The notes beneath the pieces are model-generated. The model did not search any database. It had not been told where the DNA came from and saw only the letters and a list, made by a program, of their open reading frames with translations. DNA of 64,000 nt from Desulfoferrobacter suflitae (lineage in GTDB: Bacteria; Desulfobacterota; Syntrophobacteria; Syntrophobacterales; Syntrophobacteraceae), in the NCBI RefSeq assembly GCF_022603395.1, contig NZ_JAIBKA010000007.1, positions 1 through 64,000 on the forward strand, given 5' to 3'. Positions 16,434 to 25,303 of the stretch are shown piece after piece (the first letter of the stretch is position 1; each line of letters begins with the position of its first letter). Made by a program: the position numbers and the translations under genes.

Positions 16434-16980
16434 ATGCCTGCCCATATGCCGGTCTATCACCCAAAAGAGCCGACCGATTCCGCCTTGCGGAAGATATTGC
16501 ACAATCACTATGAAGATTTCAATCCCGCCGATGGCGGGACGGCTATGACGAGTCACGCTGAGGCGTGACGAGAAGCAGTATGGGTTCTTCCGGTCACGCC
16601 GTGGGCGTGAGGGATGAGGTGGTCGAGGAATACTTGCAATGCGCAGACTTGCACGAAGGATTTCCTGGATATCTTCTTTCGAATCCCGCTGTAGCGGGAT
16701 TAAGCGTCGATGACGGCATCCTGGGCATGATTATGGTCATCCATACCCTCGGGGATTATACCCGGTTTCAGCCACACCTCCATGTCATGCCCTTGGCGTG
16801 GTCGCCGACGGACTGTTTCGCCCAAACGGGACCTTCTACTGTCTTCCTAAAAGCGACCTCAAACAACGGGAGGAGATCTTCCGCTCCAAGGTCCTGGTTA
16901 CGCCAAGGCGTGACTGGCCCGGATATGAAGAGCCCGCCTACGGATACCACTAAACCAGGACGCTGGACAAATCCCTGACC
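16434..16980 (+). pseudogene. Decayed IS91/IS801-like transposase carrying inserted palindromes
   Basis: Fragments in several frames line up with IS91-type transposases: VYHPKEPTDSALRKILHNHY at 16449, DEKQYGFFR near 16567, DEVVEEYLQCADLHEGF near 16613, MVIHTLGDYTRFQPHLH near 16732, and VADGLFRPNGTFY with LKQREEIFRSKVL near 16800-16890. The zinc-binding centre is deleted. The junctions between fragments coincide with short hairpins (16517-16569, 16593-16611, 16682-16701, 16897-16914). Confidence 0.7.
16521..16914. repeat. Cluster of short hairpin repeats, two families
   Basis: Family 1 has AATCCCGC arms (16521-16539, and 16682-16701 with AATCCCGCT-GT-AGCGGGATT). Family 2 has GTCACGC/GCGTGAC arms (16552-16569; 16593-16611 variant; 16897-16914 variant GTTACGCC). 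A third palindrome, CCACGGTG-CCA-CACCGTGG, lies at about 17100-17118. One family-2 copy is also found at 990-1007. Confidence 0.6.
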
Positions 16981-17235
16981 GGCCACCACAGGAGTAGTCT
17001 GCCCGCAAACGCGGTCAAACACCCTCTTTCAACTCCTCCGCAAACCAGAAAACATGTGCGAAACTCGATCTGCGTCGAAATATGCCGATCATACAACCGC
17101 CACGGTGCCACACCGTGGCGCCGTTTGTCATTGCTCACCATGAAATCCGCACAAAAATGGCCTTGCCTGGCCCTTCACAGTACCACCAACACCTGCTATC
17201 AAAAAAGCTCAAAAAAGCGATTGCCTATCAGCTTA

Positions 17236-17925
17236 TCACATCTTTGCCGTCGCCGCTCCCAACTTTTCGAGCTGCGTCTCGTGCCCCACTTTCTGCACGT
17301 CTTGCGCCTTGTGGTAGCTTTCCATCAAGGCCCGATACCCCGGGATCACATGGTCGGCAAATATCGCCGCGAACTCCATCGCATCGGGACGGTTCCATGT
17401 GCTCTGGAGTTCGGTGAGGACAGCAAACGTGTCAATGGGCATCGCACCGGCCTGAACAATGCGGGCAATAGTGAGATCGGTCGCCATTTTGGACCAATTG
17501 CCAGACGCATCGACGATGCAAAAGACCTTGTATCCGGCCTCGACGGCGCTGAGCGCGGGAAAGGCCATGCAGACGCTGGTCAGGGTGCCAGCGATCAGGA
17601 GGGTCTTGCGTTTGGTTTTCTCGATGGCCGCGACCCACGCTGGGTTGTCCCATGCGTTGATCTGACCGGTGCGTGGGACATAAACCGCTTCGGGGTTGCA
17701 CTGGTGGATCTCGGGGATGAGAGGACCGTTCGGACCATCAGGGACCGAGGCCGTGGTGATGGTCGGAATCTTGGCGAGCCGGGCCACCTTCGCAAGCGCG
17801 GTAACATTGGAGCGAAGGACGGGAAGGTCGATATCCTTGACCAGTTGGAACAGCCCACTCTGATGGTCTATCAGGAGCATCACGGCGTCGTTTGGGTCAA
17901 TCATCCACTTGTTGATATTTTGCAT
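17236..17925 (-). CDS. Isochorismatase-family hydrolase (YcaC-like)
   Basis: A 229-residue cysteine hydrolase. [17 protein letters not shown] carries the catalytic Asp, and [20 protein letters not shown] carries the nucleophilic Cys near residue 118-120. The start at 17925 has AAGGAG 6 nt upstream; longer frames lack such a site. The sequence is closest to the YcaC type, whose substrate is not settled. Confidence 0.85.
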   Translation of the reverse strand: MQNINKWMIDPNDAVMLLIDHQSGLFQLVKDIDLPVLRSNVTALAKVARLAKIPTITTASVPDGPNGPLIPEIHQCNPEAVYVPRTGQINAWDNPAWVAAIEKTKRKTLLIAGTLTSVCMAFPALSAVEAGYKVFCIVDASGNWSKMATDLTIARIVQAGAMPIDTFAVLTELQSTWNRPDAMEFAAIFADHVIPGYRALMESYHKAQDVQKVGHETQLEKLGAATAKM

Positions 17926-18125
17926 GTTTTTCTCCTTATGAAACAGGGATCGTTTTTGTTGACGTGTTTTGCCTGACCCGCTACGGACCAAGTTGGCTGA
18001 TCGCGACGCAGTCGCGCAGAACAAAGTATTAAGCCGGCACGCCGAATGACCCCGATGAGAAGCCACCAGCTATCTCGCAGTCGGCTTGAATGATTTTATG
18101 AGCTGAACCCGATGTTCGCTACGCT

Positions 18126-18626
18126 TCATAGCCGAGTGGAATGGTTCTTGTGCCCGGACCACTTGGGCAGATCATCCCAGAGGTCGACCACCCGCATGCC
18201 ATAGAAAATATGGCAGGTTGGTTTGAATGAATCCGGCATGTTGGTACGAGACCCAAAATCAAACAGCGTGGGAAAGGCAAGCCACATCCTGCGACCTTCA
18301 TCGGCAATCAAAGTGCCGCACCTGCTGCAGCTGACCTTGCAGGGCAGGATGCGTTCATGCACTCCTTGCTCACTATTGAAAAAACGCAGATGATTCAAGC
18401 CGGCGGTGAACCTCACATGACGCTTGTGAAAGATGGCGGCCCACTGCATTGGGGCGCCGTGCAGTTTCTGGCACGTCCGGCAGTGACAAATTTTCGCATC
18501 CACGGGATCAGCACTCACCTCGTAGCGAACACTCCCACAAAAGCAGGCGGCTCGGTACTTGGGGATAAACTCCGCATCATCAACGGATGCATATTCGAGT
18601 CCGTATCGGTTTCCTGTGGAAAGCAT
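18126..18626 (-). CDS. GFA-family (CENP-V/GFA fold) protein
   Basis: About 166 residues with the GFA zinc-binding cysteines: CFCGSVRYEV, then KICHCRTCQKLHGAPMQW, and later CSRCGTLIADEG. The start at 18626 (MLSTGNRYGLEY) is the most plausible; the frame is open further upstream without family similarity. Reaction unknown; many annotated as glutathione-dependent formaldehyde-activating are not. Confidence 0.75.
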   Translation of the reverse strand: MLSTGNRYGLEYASVDDAEFIPKYRAACFCGSVRYEVSADPVDAKICHCRTCQKLHGAPMQWAAIFHKRHVRFTAGLNHLRFFNSEQGVHERILPCKVSCSRCGTLIADEGRRMWLAFPTLFDFGSRTNMPDSFKPTCHIFYGMRVVDLWDDLPKWSGHKNHSTRL

Positions 18627-18706
18627 CCTCAATCCCGCTAAAACTCCTTGTAAATCCTCGCCGGCTAATACCCCCGGCGCATCGATGGAATGTCGTTGAA
18701 ATCGCC

Positions 18707-18783
18707 GTAGGGCGAGTGAACCGCTGTGCACTTGACCGCTTCCAATCGCATCTGCACCCGGTGGTGGTGATTTCTCGCCCTAC
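18707..18783. repeat. 10-bp inverted repeat around a 57-nt spacer
   Basis: GTAGGGCGAG at 18707-18716 and CTCGCCCTAC at 18774-18783, spanning the gap behind the cupin gene and overlapping its last codons. It could be a small palindromic insertion or a processing structure. Confidence 0.35.
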
Positions 18784-19238
18784 GCCTGTGGTTGCCCCGC
18801 GATTTTCAAATTATACTTTGCAGCGAGGGCCATGAGCTTCTCCAGGTCAGGCGGTCCTGCGATCTCCTCAAAGAATTTCTCGAAGCCTGCCGGGGAAATG
18901 ATAATCAATATCTTGGCTGAAGCCGTCCCGGCTTTTTTTGAGAAGGTGTGGACCGTGCCTCGTGGTACGAGCACAAAAGCTCCAGCCGTGGCTGTGACAG
19001 TGCGCTCCCCAACCAGGACGTTGAGTTCACCCTCTAGAACATAAAAGGCCTCTTCTTCGGCAGCGTGGATGTGAGGGGGAGGCCCGTCACCTACGACCTC
19101 ACCCTCGATGAGAGCGTAAGCGCCGCCGGTTTCCTCCTTGGCTGCCTTATAGGTATAGGAATCCCTCAACACCGAGATGGTCTTGCCTTCGCCTGCACCA
19201 AGTATGATGCCTTCATGACTAGATGACATTTCTATCAT
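18780..19238 (-). CDS. Small cupin-domain protein
   Basis: A 152-residue single-cupin protein. Motif 1 is GPPPHIHAAEEEAFYVLEGE (metal His-x-His and Glu) and motif 2 is GAFVLVPRGTVHTF. The C-terminal helix resembles quercetinase-like cupins (GFEKFFEEI). An alternative start is MSSS at 19229. Function unknown. Confidence 0.8.
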   Translation of the reverse strand: MIEMSSSHEGIILGAGEGKTISVLRDSYTYKAAKEETGGAYALIEGEVVGDGPPPHIHAAEEEAFYVLEGELNVLVGERTVTATAGAFVLVPRGTVHTFSKKAGTASAKILIIISPAGFEKFFEEIAGPPDLEKLMALAAKYNLKIAGQPQA

Positions 19239-19473
19239 CCTTGTGGTTAAGTTACAGCTATGAGAATCTTAGCACCTTTCAAAATAAGGTCATGCTCTAT
19301 CCGTAGCAAGCGATGGTGCGGCTGCAGTCAATAATTGCAGATCATATCCCTGCTGCGAAGCGCTTGGCGCAAAGTCAATATTTGTTTCAGGGATCATTGC
19401 TGATAACCGCCCCACTGTTCATTTCGGATCCCGTAGCGGCGGGGGTCGGCACAGTGATGATGGAGGGAGCAAA

Positions 19474-19741
19474 ATGTCCCGGGTGGTGCCCATCCGCATC
19501 GACGAAGAAATTAAAGAACGGCTTGAATAGACTGGCAAAGGCCACCGCTCGCAGTCGATCATTTTTAGCTGCGGAGGCTATTGGCAATGATTTGGATGTG
19601 CAAGCCTGGCAAATAGACCAAATCTTGCAGGGCATCGAAGAAGCCGAGACTGGTAAGTTCGTAGAGCATGATGTGGTAGTGCAGCAGTGGGAGAGGAGGC
19701 TTGCCAAGGCGAATACGGTGGACCAAGAGCGCCAGCCTTAG
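19474..19741 (+). pseudogene. CopG-type antitoxin with a frameshift
   Basis: MSRVVPIRIDEEIKERLE begins at 19474 and stops at once. The next frame continues the same protein as LAKATARSRSFLAAEAI and WQIDQILQGIEEAETGKFV. Joined, they form a typical ribbon-helix-helix antitoxin of about 88 residues. One frameshift near 19525-19530 breaks it, unless this is a sequencing error. Confidence 0.6.
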
Positions 19742-19928
19742 CCTGGAGAGTCTAGAAGCCTACACTGCGCGCGATAATCCGAAGGCCGCTGTGGGAATAG
19801 TTCTGATGGTTGTGCGTGCAGTAGAGCAGTTGGTCACCCATCCAAATCCTCCCCGGTGGCTGGTCGACCGTGCCATTCTCCCCAAAGAAACGTTGATTTG
19901 CCGATATCGTGACAACACTCGTCCATGA
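19701..19928 (+). pseudogene. RelE/ParE-type toxin, C-terminus degraded
   Basis: From a TTG start, IRWTKSASLSLESLEAYTAR and AVEQLVTHP follow the RelE/ParE pattern. After about residue 50 the frame loses family similarity, and the usual C-terminal strand and basic residues are not visible in any frame. It overlaps the end of its broken antitoxin. Confidence 0.5.
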
Positions 19929-20296
19929 GATCTGAAGGGGCAACCTCTGAAACTCTCCGCCCTTCTCCGAGTGCCAATCAGCATCGAATTTGGAGCAAGC
20001 TCGAAGGATTTTTTTGCGGCTGGTTGAAAGACCCCGCCAAAGCATTTTTCTTAAGGCGCATTAATGCAAGTGTTTATCCAGATTGAAAATGATATTTGCA
20101 ACTTCTTGCTTAACGTTGGCCACGACCTACCGCTAAAATAAAGGCCATATGGATTGATGGCTACGAGCATGTCCTAAAAGTGTGGTTTATCAAGCTTTGG
20201 GATGAAAAGGCTGTATTGCTGGATTTATAGCTCCGCTGAAAAGTCCTTGAAAGCCCTTTCCAGCGGTTTTAGGCTACATGCATAACATCTTATTCT
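19929..20296. other. 368-bp gene-free stretch
   Basis: No coding frame supported. A near-perfect 11-bp stem (CCGCTGAAAAG 20233-20243, CTTTCCAGCGG 20256-20266) followed by TTTTA could end transcription on the + strand. Confidence 0.35.
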
Positions 20297-21361
20297 TTAT
20301 TTCTTTCCCACACTCGATTGGGCGGCACAAGATTGTATTGTTCCTTTTTCGGCTCCGGTAATGATGCCCTCGCTAACGGCGTTGCCCGTTACTTTGCTCA
20401 CACACTTGACGTATTGCCCGTGATTCTTGACCCCAGCGGCACATCCTTCAAGCGAATCTGACAAAGATAGAGCTTCGGAAGGGAAAAGCATGATACCCGT
20501 ACTGCACTGTCCAAATATAACCTCTTTCAAAACTACTGCATTATGACTGAAAAAGTATACTCCGGCCGGCAAGGTGATTGGCCAATCAAGCTTATAAACC
20601 AAGCGCCATATGGGATCAGGTGCCCTTTGCATTCCCGAGGGGAATACTCGATTGACACCGGTTTCGGAAACGCTGAATGTTCCGTGGTAGAGCAATGAAT
20701 CAAATGCATCGCCCGTGAAACTAGGTACGGTTGGCAACCAACTCTCTGGAGACGTCTCTGGCATATCCTTATAAGCTGTCCATATTGACATATGATAGCC
20801 TATCGATGGAGAATTCGGATCAAACTGGTAGGTTATTGAAGGGTCATTCTGGTCAGTTGCGGCTGTCGGATCGAAGTAACCGATAATCGTATCGAAGGTT
20901 GTCTCATTCTCTAACTTAAAATATGTTGCGTAGATCCAGTCGAAGTTGTTGACCATGCAATAACCGCGATAAAGAAGCGGGAAGTAGTTAGGAGAGTTGC
21001 TGTAATCATACAATCCTGCACCGCTGCCGTCCTCAATACCGTTATTGTCGTAGATTACGGTATCACCATATTTTAATGTCAATGCCAACCCGGCATTTTC
21101 CGGGAACCAGTCATCTTTATTCCACTGGTTGAGGGGATATGCCCCCCAATCCGGATCATCTAGCAAGTATCGAAACGTCCCTCCGGTGGCATTGTCTCCA
21201 TTTGGTGTTGCTCCAGTAGGAAACAATCCCCCAGTTATGCCGTAATAATATCCAAGACTATCTGTTTGATTATCACCCCGCTGATTAAATTCAAACTCCG
21301 CAAAAGCCACTCCCGACAAGAATAGCAGCATCAGAAAACAAGCCAAAATACTTTTCTTCAT
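20297..21361 (-). CDS. Secreted protein with a conserved KNHGQYV-type C-terminal segment
   Basis: A 354-residue exported protein: signal peptide MKKSILACFLMLLFLSGVAFA, then a Tyr/Asp/Asn-rich mature part expected to be beta-rich. The C-terminal 45 residues (GCAAGVKNHGQYVKCVSKVT, EGIITGAEKGTI, SCAAQSSVGK) resemble a short Cys-containing tail I associate with other secreted bacterial proteins. No enzyme family recognised. AGGAGG precedes the start. Confidence 0.6.
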   Translation of the reverse strand: MKKSILACFLMLLFLSGVAFAEFEFNQRGDNQTDSLGYYYGITGGLFPTGATPNGDNATGGTFRYLLDDPDWGAYPLNQWNKDDWFPENAGLALTLKYGDTVIYDNNGIEDGSGAGLYDYSNSPNYFPLLYRGYCMVNNFDWIYATYFKLENETTFDTIIGYFDPTAATDQNDPSITYQFDPNSPSIGYHMSIWTAYKDMPETSPESWLPTVPSFTGDAFDSLLYHGTFSVSETGVNRVFPSGMQRAPDPIWRLVYKLDWPITLPAGVYFFSHNAVVLKEVIFGQCSTGIMLFPSEALSLSDSLEGCAAGVKNHGQYVKCVSKVTGNAVSEGIITGAEKGTIQSCAAQSSVGKK

Positions 21362-21884
21362 CTCTTTGCCTCCTTTTTAATTTCCCATATTGTCGAGCCG
21401 GTGCACCCAGGCCGCCCAAGCCAAATGAGGCATCATCCCCTCCATTCACGCATGCTAATTTGTCTTATAGAGTCCATTATGATTCAGGGAGCTCTCTGCT
21501 GGTCTTCAAACACAAATAAGTTTTCGTGTTTTCGTATTCATCGTTGGCCTTACCATGGCCAAAGAGTACCTGTTCCCACTTTAACGCTGTCGTAACAGGA
21601 ACCCGGCTAGCCGTTGAAAGCCTATCCGAATGTTCCAGGACCCTTGGCTTTCCGCCCTCGCCTTGCAACTAGTTTGGCCTCCTCTTTGAGAAGAATCTCC
21701 AATTGCTAGATGGGAACCCTACATAGGCCCATTTGCATAGCTTCCCCCCAAACTGGGTAAAACTATCCCCCAAAAGTGGGCTTTGTGAGTTGGGTGAACA
21801 AATTTTAAACCAGCGGATTTACATAAGACTTAACTCAAGTTAGTTGATCGGTATATCCTCTGTCAAGTAGAGAATGATTACTTA
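21362..21884. other. 523-bp gene-free stretch left of the IS
   Basis: No supported gene. The last 9 bp (21876-21884, GATTACTTA) are the left target duplication of the IS that follows. Confidence 0.45.
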
Positions 21885-23486
21885 CAGCAATTCTCATTTT
21901 GAAGATTTTGTCCTGGACAGCACGCCCATAGTCGTGTATGCAATTGTTATTTGGACTGTTTTTAGGCCCATAACAATTTGCAGCAGGACTGGAGGGGAGA
22001 TGTCCAATAAACCGGTTAAATTGGAGACGTTGTTGAGCTTTCTGCGAGCCGCCATTGATCACTTCCCGGATCAGCGAACCGGCAACAATACCACCTATAG
22101 CATGCAAGACATTGGTATGGCCGCGTTTTCCGTGTTCTACACTCAGAATCCTTCATTCCTCGCACATCAAAAAGCAATGCGCCAACGCACCGGTAGAGAC
22201 AATACTCAAACTATTTTTGGTATCCAACAAATTCCTTCCGATAACCACATCCGAGACATGCTTGACCCAGTTGCTCCATCATATCTTTCGCAGGTCTTTG
22301 ACAATGTGTTCGAAACTCTTAAAACGCAGAATCTGCTCTCGCCTATGCTCTGGTACCGGGACAATTTGGCGATGGCCTTTGATGGTACCTACCATTTTTC
22401 ATCCAAGAAGATTCATTGCCCGAATTGTTCAACCACTATGCGCAAAGATGGTTCGGTAACCTATCATCATAGTGCCATTACACCGGTGATCGTAAACCCT
22501 GCCCACAACGTGGCGATTTCCCTGGCTCCTGAATTCGTTGTCCCTCAAGATGGCAGTGACAAACAGGACTGTGAAACCAATGCCGCTAAGCGGTGGCTGG
22601 AAAAGCACGGCGATAAATTCCGTAAAATTGCTGTAACTATTCTGGGCGACGACCTCTATTGTCGTCAACCAATGTGCCGGCTGGTTCTCTCCAAGGGGTT
22701 CAACTTCTTGTTTGTGTGCAAGCCCGATTCGCATAAAAGCCTTTATCGATGGGTGGAACTGCTGGAGCAGCATGGAGACCTCAACCAATTTGTTATCACC
22801 CGTTGGAATGGGAAGCAGCGGGAGATCTACACCTATAAATACGCCAACGACGTGCCTCTGCGCGACACCGAAGATGCATTGACAGTCAACTGGATGGAGT
22901 TGACCATTTCCAAAGAAGACGGTCAAGTGCTCTACAAAAATGCCTTTGCCACCAATTTTAAGATTACCGATCATAATGTGGAGATCCTTGTCGCCGGTGG
23001 CCGCAGCCGCTGGAAAGTAGAAAATGAGAACAATAATACGCTGAAGACCAAAGGCTACAATCTCGAACACAATTACGGACACGGCAAGCAGCACCTGTCC
23101 TCACTGCTGGTCGCCTTCAACCTGCTGGCCTTTTTGTTCCATACCGTCTTGGAATGGACCGACCAAGACTACCAGCGGCTTCGAAAGATTCTACCGTCAC
23201 GCAAGACATTCTTCGATGACCTACGGGCCTTGACCCGCTACATTTGTTTTGATAGCTGGCAACACCTCCTGGACTTTATGCTAAAGGGCCTTACGCGCGC
23301 TGCACCTGGATAAGCGATGGATTGTAGAGAGGACATCTTCAGCGTATATTGCCCGCCCGCAACACGAACTACAGACAAGATTGAACTCGGAAACGTCTTA
23401 CCAGAAGACGCAGGCTATATCTTTGCCCTCGCATCACCTGGGAGCAAGTGCGAAAAACTCGACAAAACCCAAAATGAGAATTGCTG
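21885..23486 (+). mobile_element. Complete insertion sequence, 1,602 bp, with 9-bp target duplication
   Basis: The ends are inverted repeats CAGCAATTCTCATTTTG (21885-21901, complement at 23470-23486), with further partial match inward (TTTTGTC). GATTACTTA is directly repeated at 21876-21884 and 23487-23495. One transposase gene lies within. An intact duplication suggests a recent insertion. Confidence 0.9.
22000..23313 (+). CDS. DDE transposase (IS4-superfamily/ISNCY-like)
   Basis: A 437-residue transposase. Likely catalytic regions are MAFDGTYHF (first Asp), VTILGDDLYC (second Asp) and WKVENENNNTLKTKGY (Glu in a YREK-like helix). HCPNCS with a further Cys pattern may bind zinc. GGAGGGG precedes the ATG. 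The subfamily name is uncertain. Confidence 0.82.
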   Translation: MSNKPVKLETLLSFLRAAIDHFPDQRTGNNTTYSMQDIGMAAFSVFYTQNPSFLAHQKAMRQRTGRDNTQTIFGIQQIPSDNHIRDMLDPVAPSYLSQVFDNVFETLKTQNLLSPMLWYRDNLAMAFDGTYHFSSKKIHCPNCSTTMRKDGSVTYHHSAITPVIVNPAHNVAISLAPEFVVPQDGSDKQDCETNAAKRWLEKHGDKFRKIAVTILGDDLYCRQPMCRLVLSKGFNFLFVCKPDSHKSLYRWVELLEQHGDLNQFVITRWNGKQREIYTYKYANDVPLRDTEDALTVNWMELTISKEDGQVLYKNAFATNFKITDHNVEILVAGGRSRWKVENENNNTLKTKGYNLEHNYGHGKQHLSSLLVAFNLLAFLFHTVLEWTDQDYQRLRKILPSRKTFFDDLRALTRYICFDSWQHLLDFMLKGLTRAAPG

Positions 23487-23619
23487 GATTACTTAAAGTG
23501 TTGATAAGAAAATGGATGCAGCGGTTGACAGACCTTTCAAAAATTGGACAGATAGAAGGTTAAACAGGCGGCTTATAAAGCCATGAAACCTATCGATCAG
23601 GGAAGGAGGTAATACGCAA

Positions 23620-23810
23620 ATGATGAAAAGGTTTTTGACCCCTTCCGAGGCTGAGGAAATATTGGGCATAAATCAAAAAACGCTTGCTAACTGGCGCGCC
23701 CAGGGCAAGGCCCCAGGTATCACAAGGTAGGCAGGCTCGTTCGATACAGCGTGGATGACCTTGTAAAGATGGCTGAGCAGGCGCAGGGTCATGACTATGG
23801 GGCTTGCATA
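23620..23810 (+). pseudogene. Excisionase-like MerR/HTH_17 protein with a frameshift
   Basis: MMKRFLTPSEAEEILGINQK and TLANWRAQGKAP form the first half of an AlpA/excisionase-type helix-turn-helix, with GGAAGGAGGT upstream. The rest (YHKVGRLVRYSVDDLVKMA) continues in the next frame, so a 1-nt slip near 23715 disrupts it. Placed 105 nt from tRNA-Lys, it may mark a lost integrative element. Confidence 0.6.
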
Positions 23811-23872
23811 TTGCTGATAGTCAGCAGCTGTTGGCAATGCCGCGTCAGGTTCGCAATAGGTTAGCAGAAAGC

Positions 23873-23906
23873 AAAAAGGACCCACAGAAATTCTCTGTAA
23901 GTCCTT
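23873..23906 (-). terminator. Terminator of the tRNA pair
   Basis: On the - strand AAGGAC...GTCCTTTTT forms a stem with an inner ACAGA/TCTGT helix and a T-run, directly after tRNA-Lys. Confidence 0.7.
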
Positions 23907-23914
23907 GATGTTCT

Positions 23915-23990
<76 letters not shown>

Positions 23991-24007
23991 ATTCGCGGCT
24001 GGATCGT

Positions 24008-24084
24008 TGGTACGCCCGGCAGGATTCGAACCTGCGACCTGCGGATTCGAAGTCCGACGCTCTATCCAACTGAGCTACGGGCGC
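24008..24084 (-). tRNA. tRNA-Arg (anticodon TCG)
   Basis: 77 nt with encoded CCA. Anticodon stem CGGA/TCCG and loop CTTCGAA give TCG, reading CGA and, after modification, other CGN codons. It is the promoter-proximal tRNA of the pair. Confidence 0.95.
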
Positions 24085-24418
24085 ATAACCTTCTGGGTCG
24101 AACAAAGCCTGTTCCTTATACCAGGAGACGCTCAGCTGTCAAGCGCTTTTTGCACCTTCACCCGGTTTCAATTCAGCCTCTTTATTGCCAACGGGTTCTG
24201 TTTTGACTATCATGAACAGACCGGAGTTGGTTCAGGATCGGCCTTTGGGTGCTTGTCCACCGAGTGCGCAAAGGCCCCGCGGGGAGCAGCAGCGCTCTTA
24301 TGGATTGCGCTGTACCGTGCACTGAGGTCAACGGGCGTGCACCGCCCTCGTCAAACGGCGCCCCTGACACTCCGGCAAGAATTACGACTGGATTTTTCAA
24401 TCCCTATGGAGAACTGCG
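24085..24418. other. 334-bp divergent intergenic region
   Basis: Lies between the leftward tRNAs and the rightward MoxR gene, so it should hold both promoters. No gene or clear motif was found. Confidence 0.4.
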
Positions 24419-25246
24419 ATGCGATTTGATGGAACTGACCGCTACTACCTCTCCCCGGAACTCGGTGAAATTGTCAATATGGCCATCGCCATGGAAAAGC
24501 CTTTGCTATTGTCCGGAGAAGCGGGAACGGGCAAGACCCAGCTCGCTTTTGAAATTTGCCGCGCTCTCGGATTGCAAATGGAGGAAGCCCGCTGCAAGTC
24601 AACTTTCAAAGGCGAAGAATTGTGCTACGTTTACGATACGGTGCTGCGCCTGAACGACTCACGCTTTGGCTGCGGCGATACCGGCCGCAATGTGAACGAC
24701 ATCTGGGATTATCTTCGCTTCGGCCCCATCGGAAGGGCCTTTCTGGCGGAAGACCGGAGAGTCCTTCTGCTGGACGAAATCGATAAGACGGACTCGGACA
24801 CCCAGGACAACTTGTTGGATGTCCTCGAGGACGGCGCCTTCATCATCCGGGAGATCAACCACAAGGTCTCCGCCCGGGTGAAGCCCATCATCATCATCAC
24901 CAGCAACGCCAAGCGGGAACTGTCTGATCCATTTCTGCGGCGCTGCTTCTGCCATTACATCCCCTTCCCTTCCGCGGAAGAGATGAGCATGATCGTTTCG
25001 CTGCACTTCCCGGAACTTCCCGAGCCCTTCGTGGAAACGTGTTTGACCACCTTTTACCGGCTGCGCGATCAGCCTTTCGAGAAGCCGCCGGCAACCGCCG
25101 AATTGCTCGACTGGGTCGGAGCGCTCAAACAGGCAGACCTGCGCAGCCCCGGTGCAGGACGAGATATCCCCTATATCGGCAGCCTGCTCAAGCGCACCCA
25201 GGACCTTCTGAAGTTCAAGGGAAGCAGCAAGACGGGACGGTTTTGA
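24419..25246 (+). CDS. MoxR-family AAA+ ATPase
   Basis: A 275-residue AAA+ protein: Walker A SGEAGTGKT (about residues 32-40), Walker B RVLLLDEIDK (about 113-122), sensor 1 IITSNAKRELSDP, and an arginine-rich LRRCF. A VWA protein begins 58 nt downstream, the usual MoxR partner. Such pairs act as chaperones, for example in metal-cofactor insertion (CoxD/CoxE). The client is unknown and no cox genes are near. Confidence 0.85.
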   Translation: MRFDGTDRYYLSPELGEIVNMAIAMEKPLLLSGEAGTGKTQLAFEICRALGLQMEEARCKSTFKGEELCYVYDTVLRLNDSRFGCGDTGRNVNDIWDYLRFGPIGRAFLAEDRRVLLLDEIDKTDSDTQDNLLDVLEDGAFIIREINHKVSARVKPIIIITSNAKRELSDPFLRRCFCHYIPFPSAEEMSMIVSLHFPELPEPFVETCLTTFYRLRDQPFEKPPATAELLDWVGALKQADLRSPGAGRDIPYIGSLLKRTQDLLKFKGSSKTGRF

Positions 25247-25303
25247 GGGAGATGCCGCGCCGCAAGAAGATGGAGCCATTGAGGGCATGACGCGAAGGTT
25301 GGC

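Noticed and set aside
24007-24429. Reading frame across tRNA-Arg and beyond (+ strand)
   Set aside because: Its first part is the complement of a tRNA and the remainder has no protein-like pattern.
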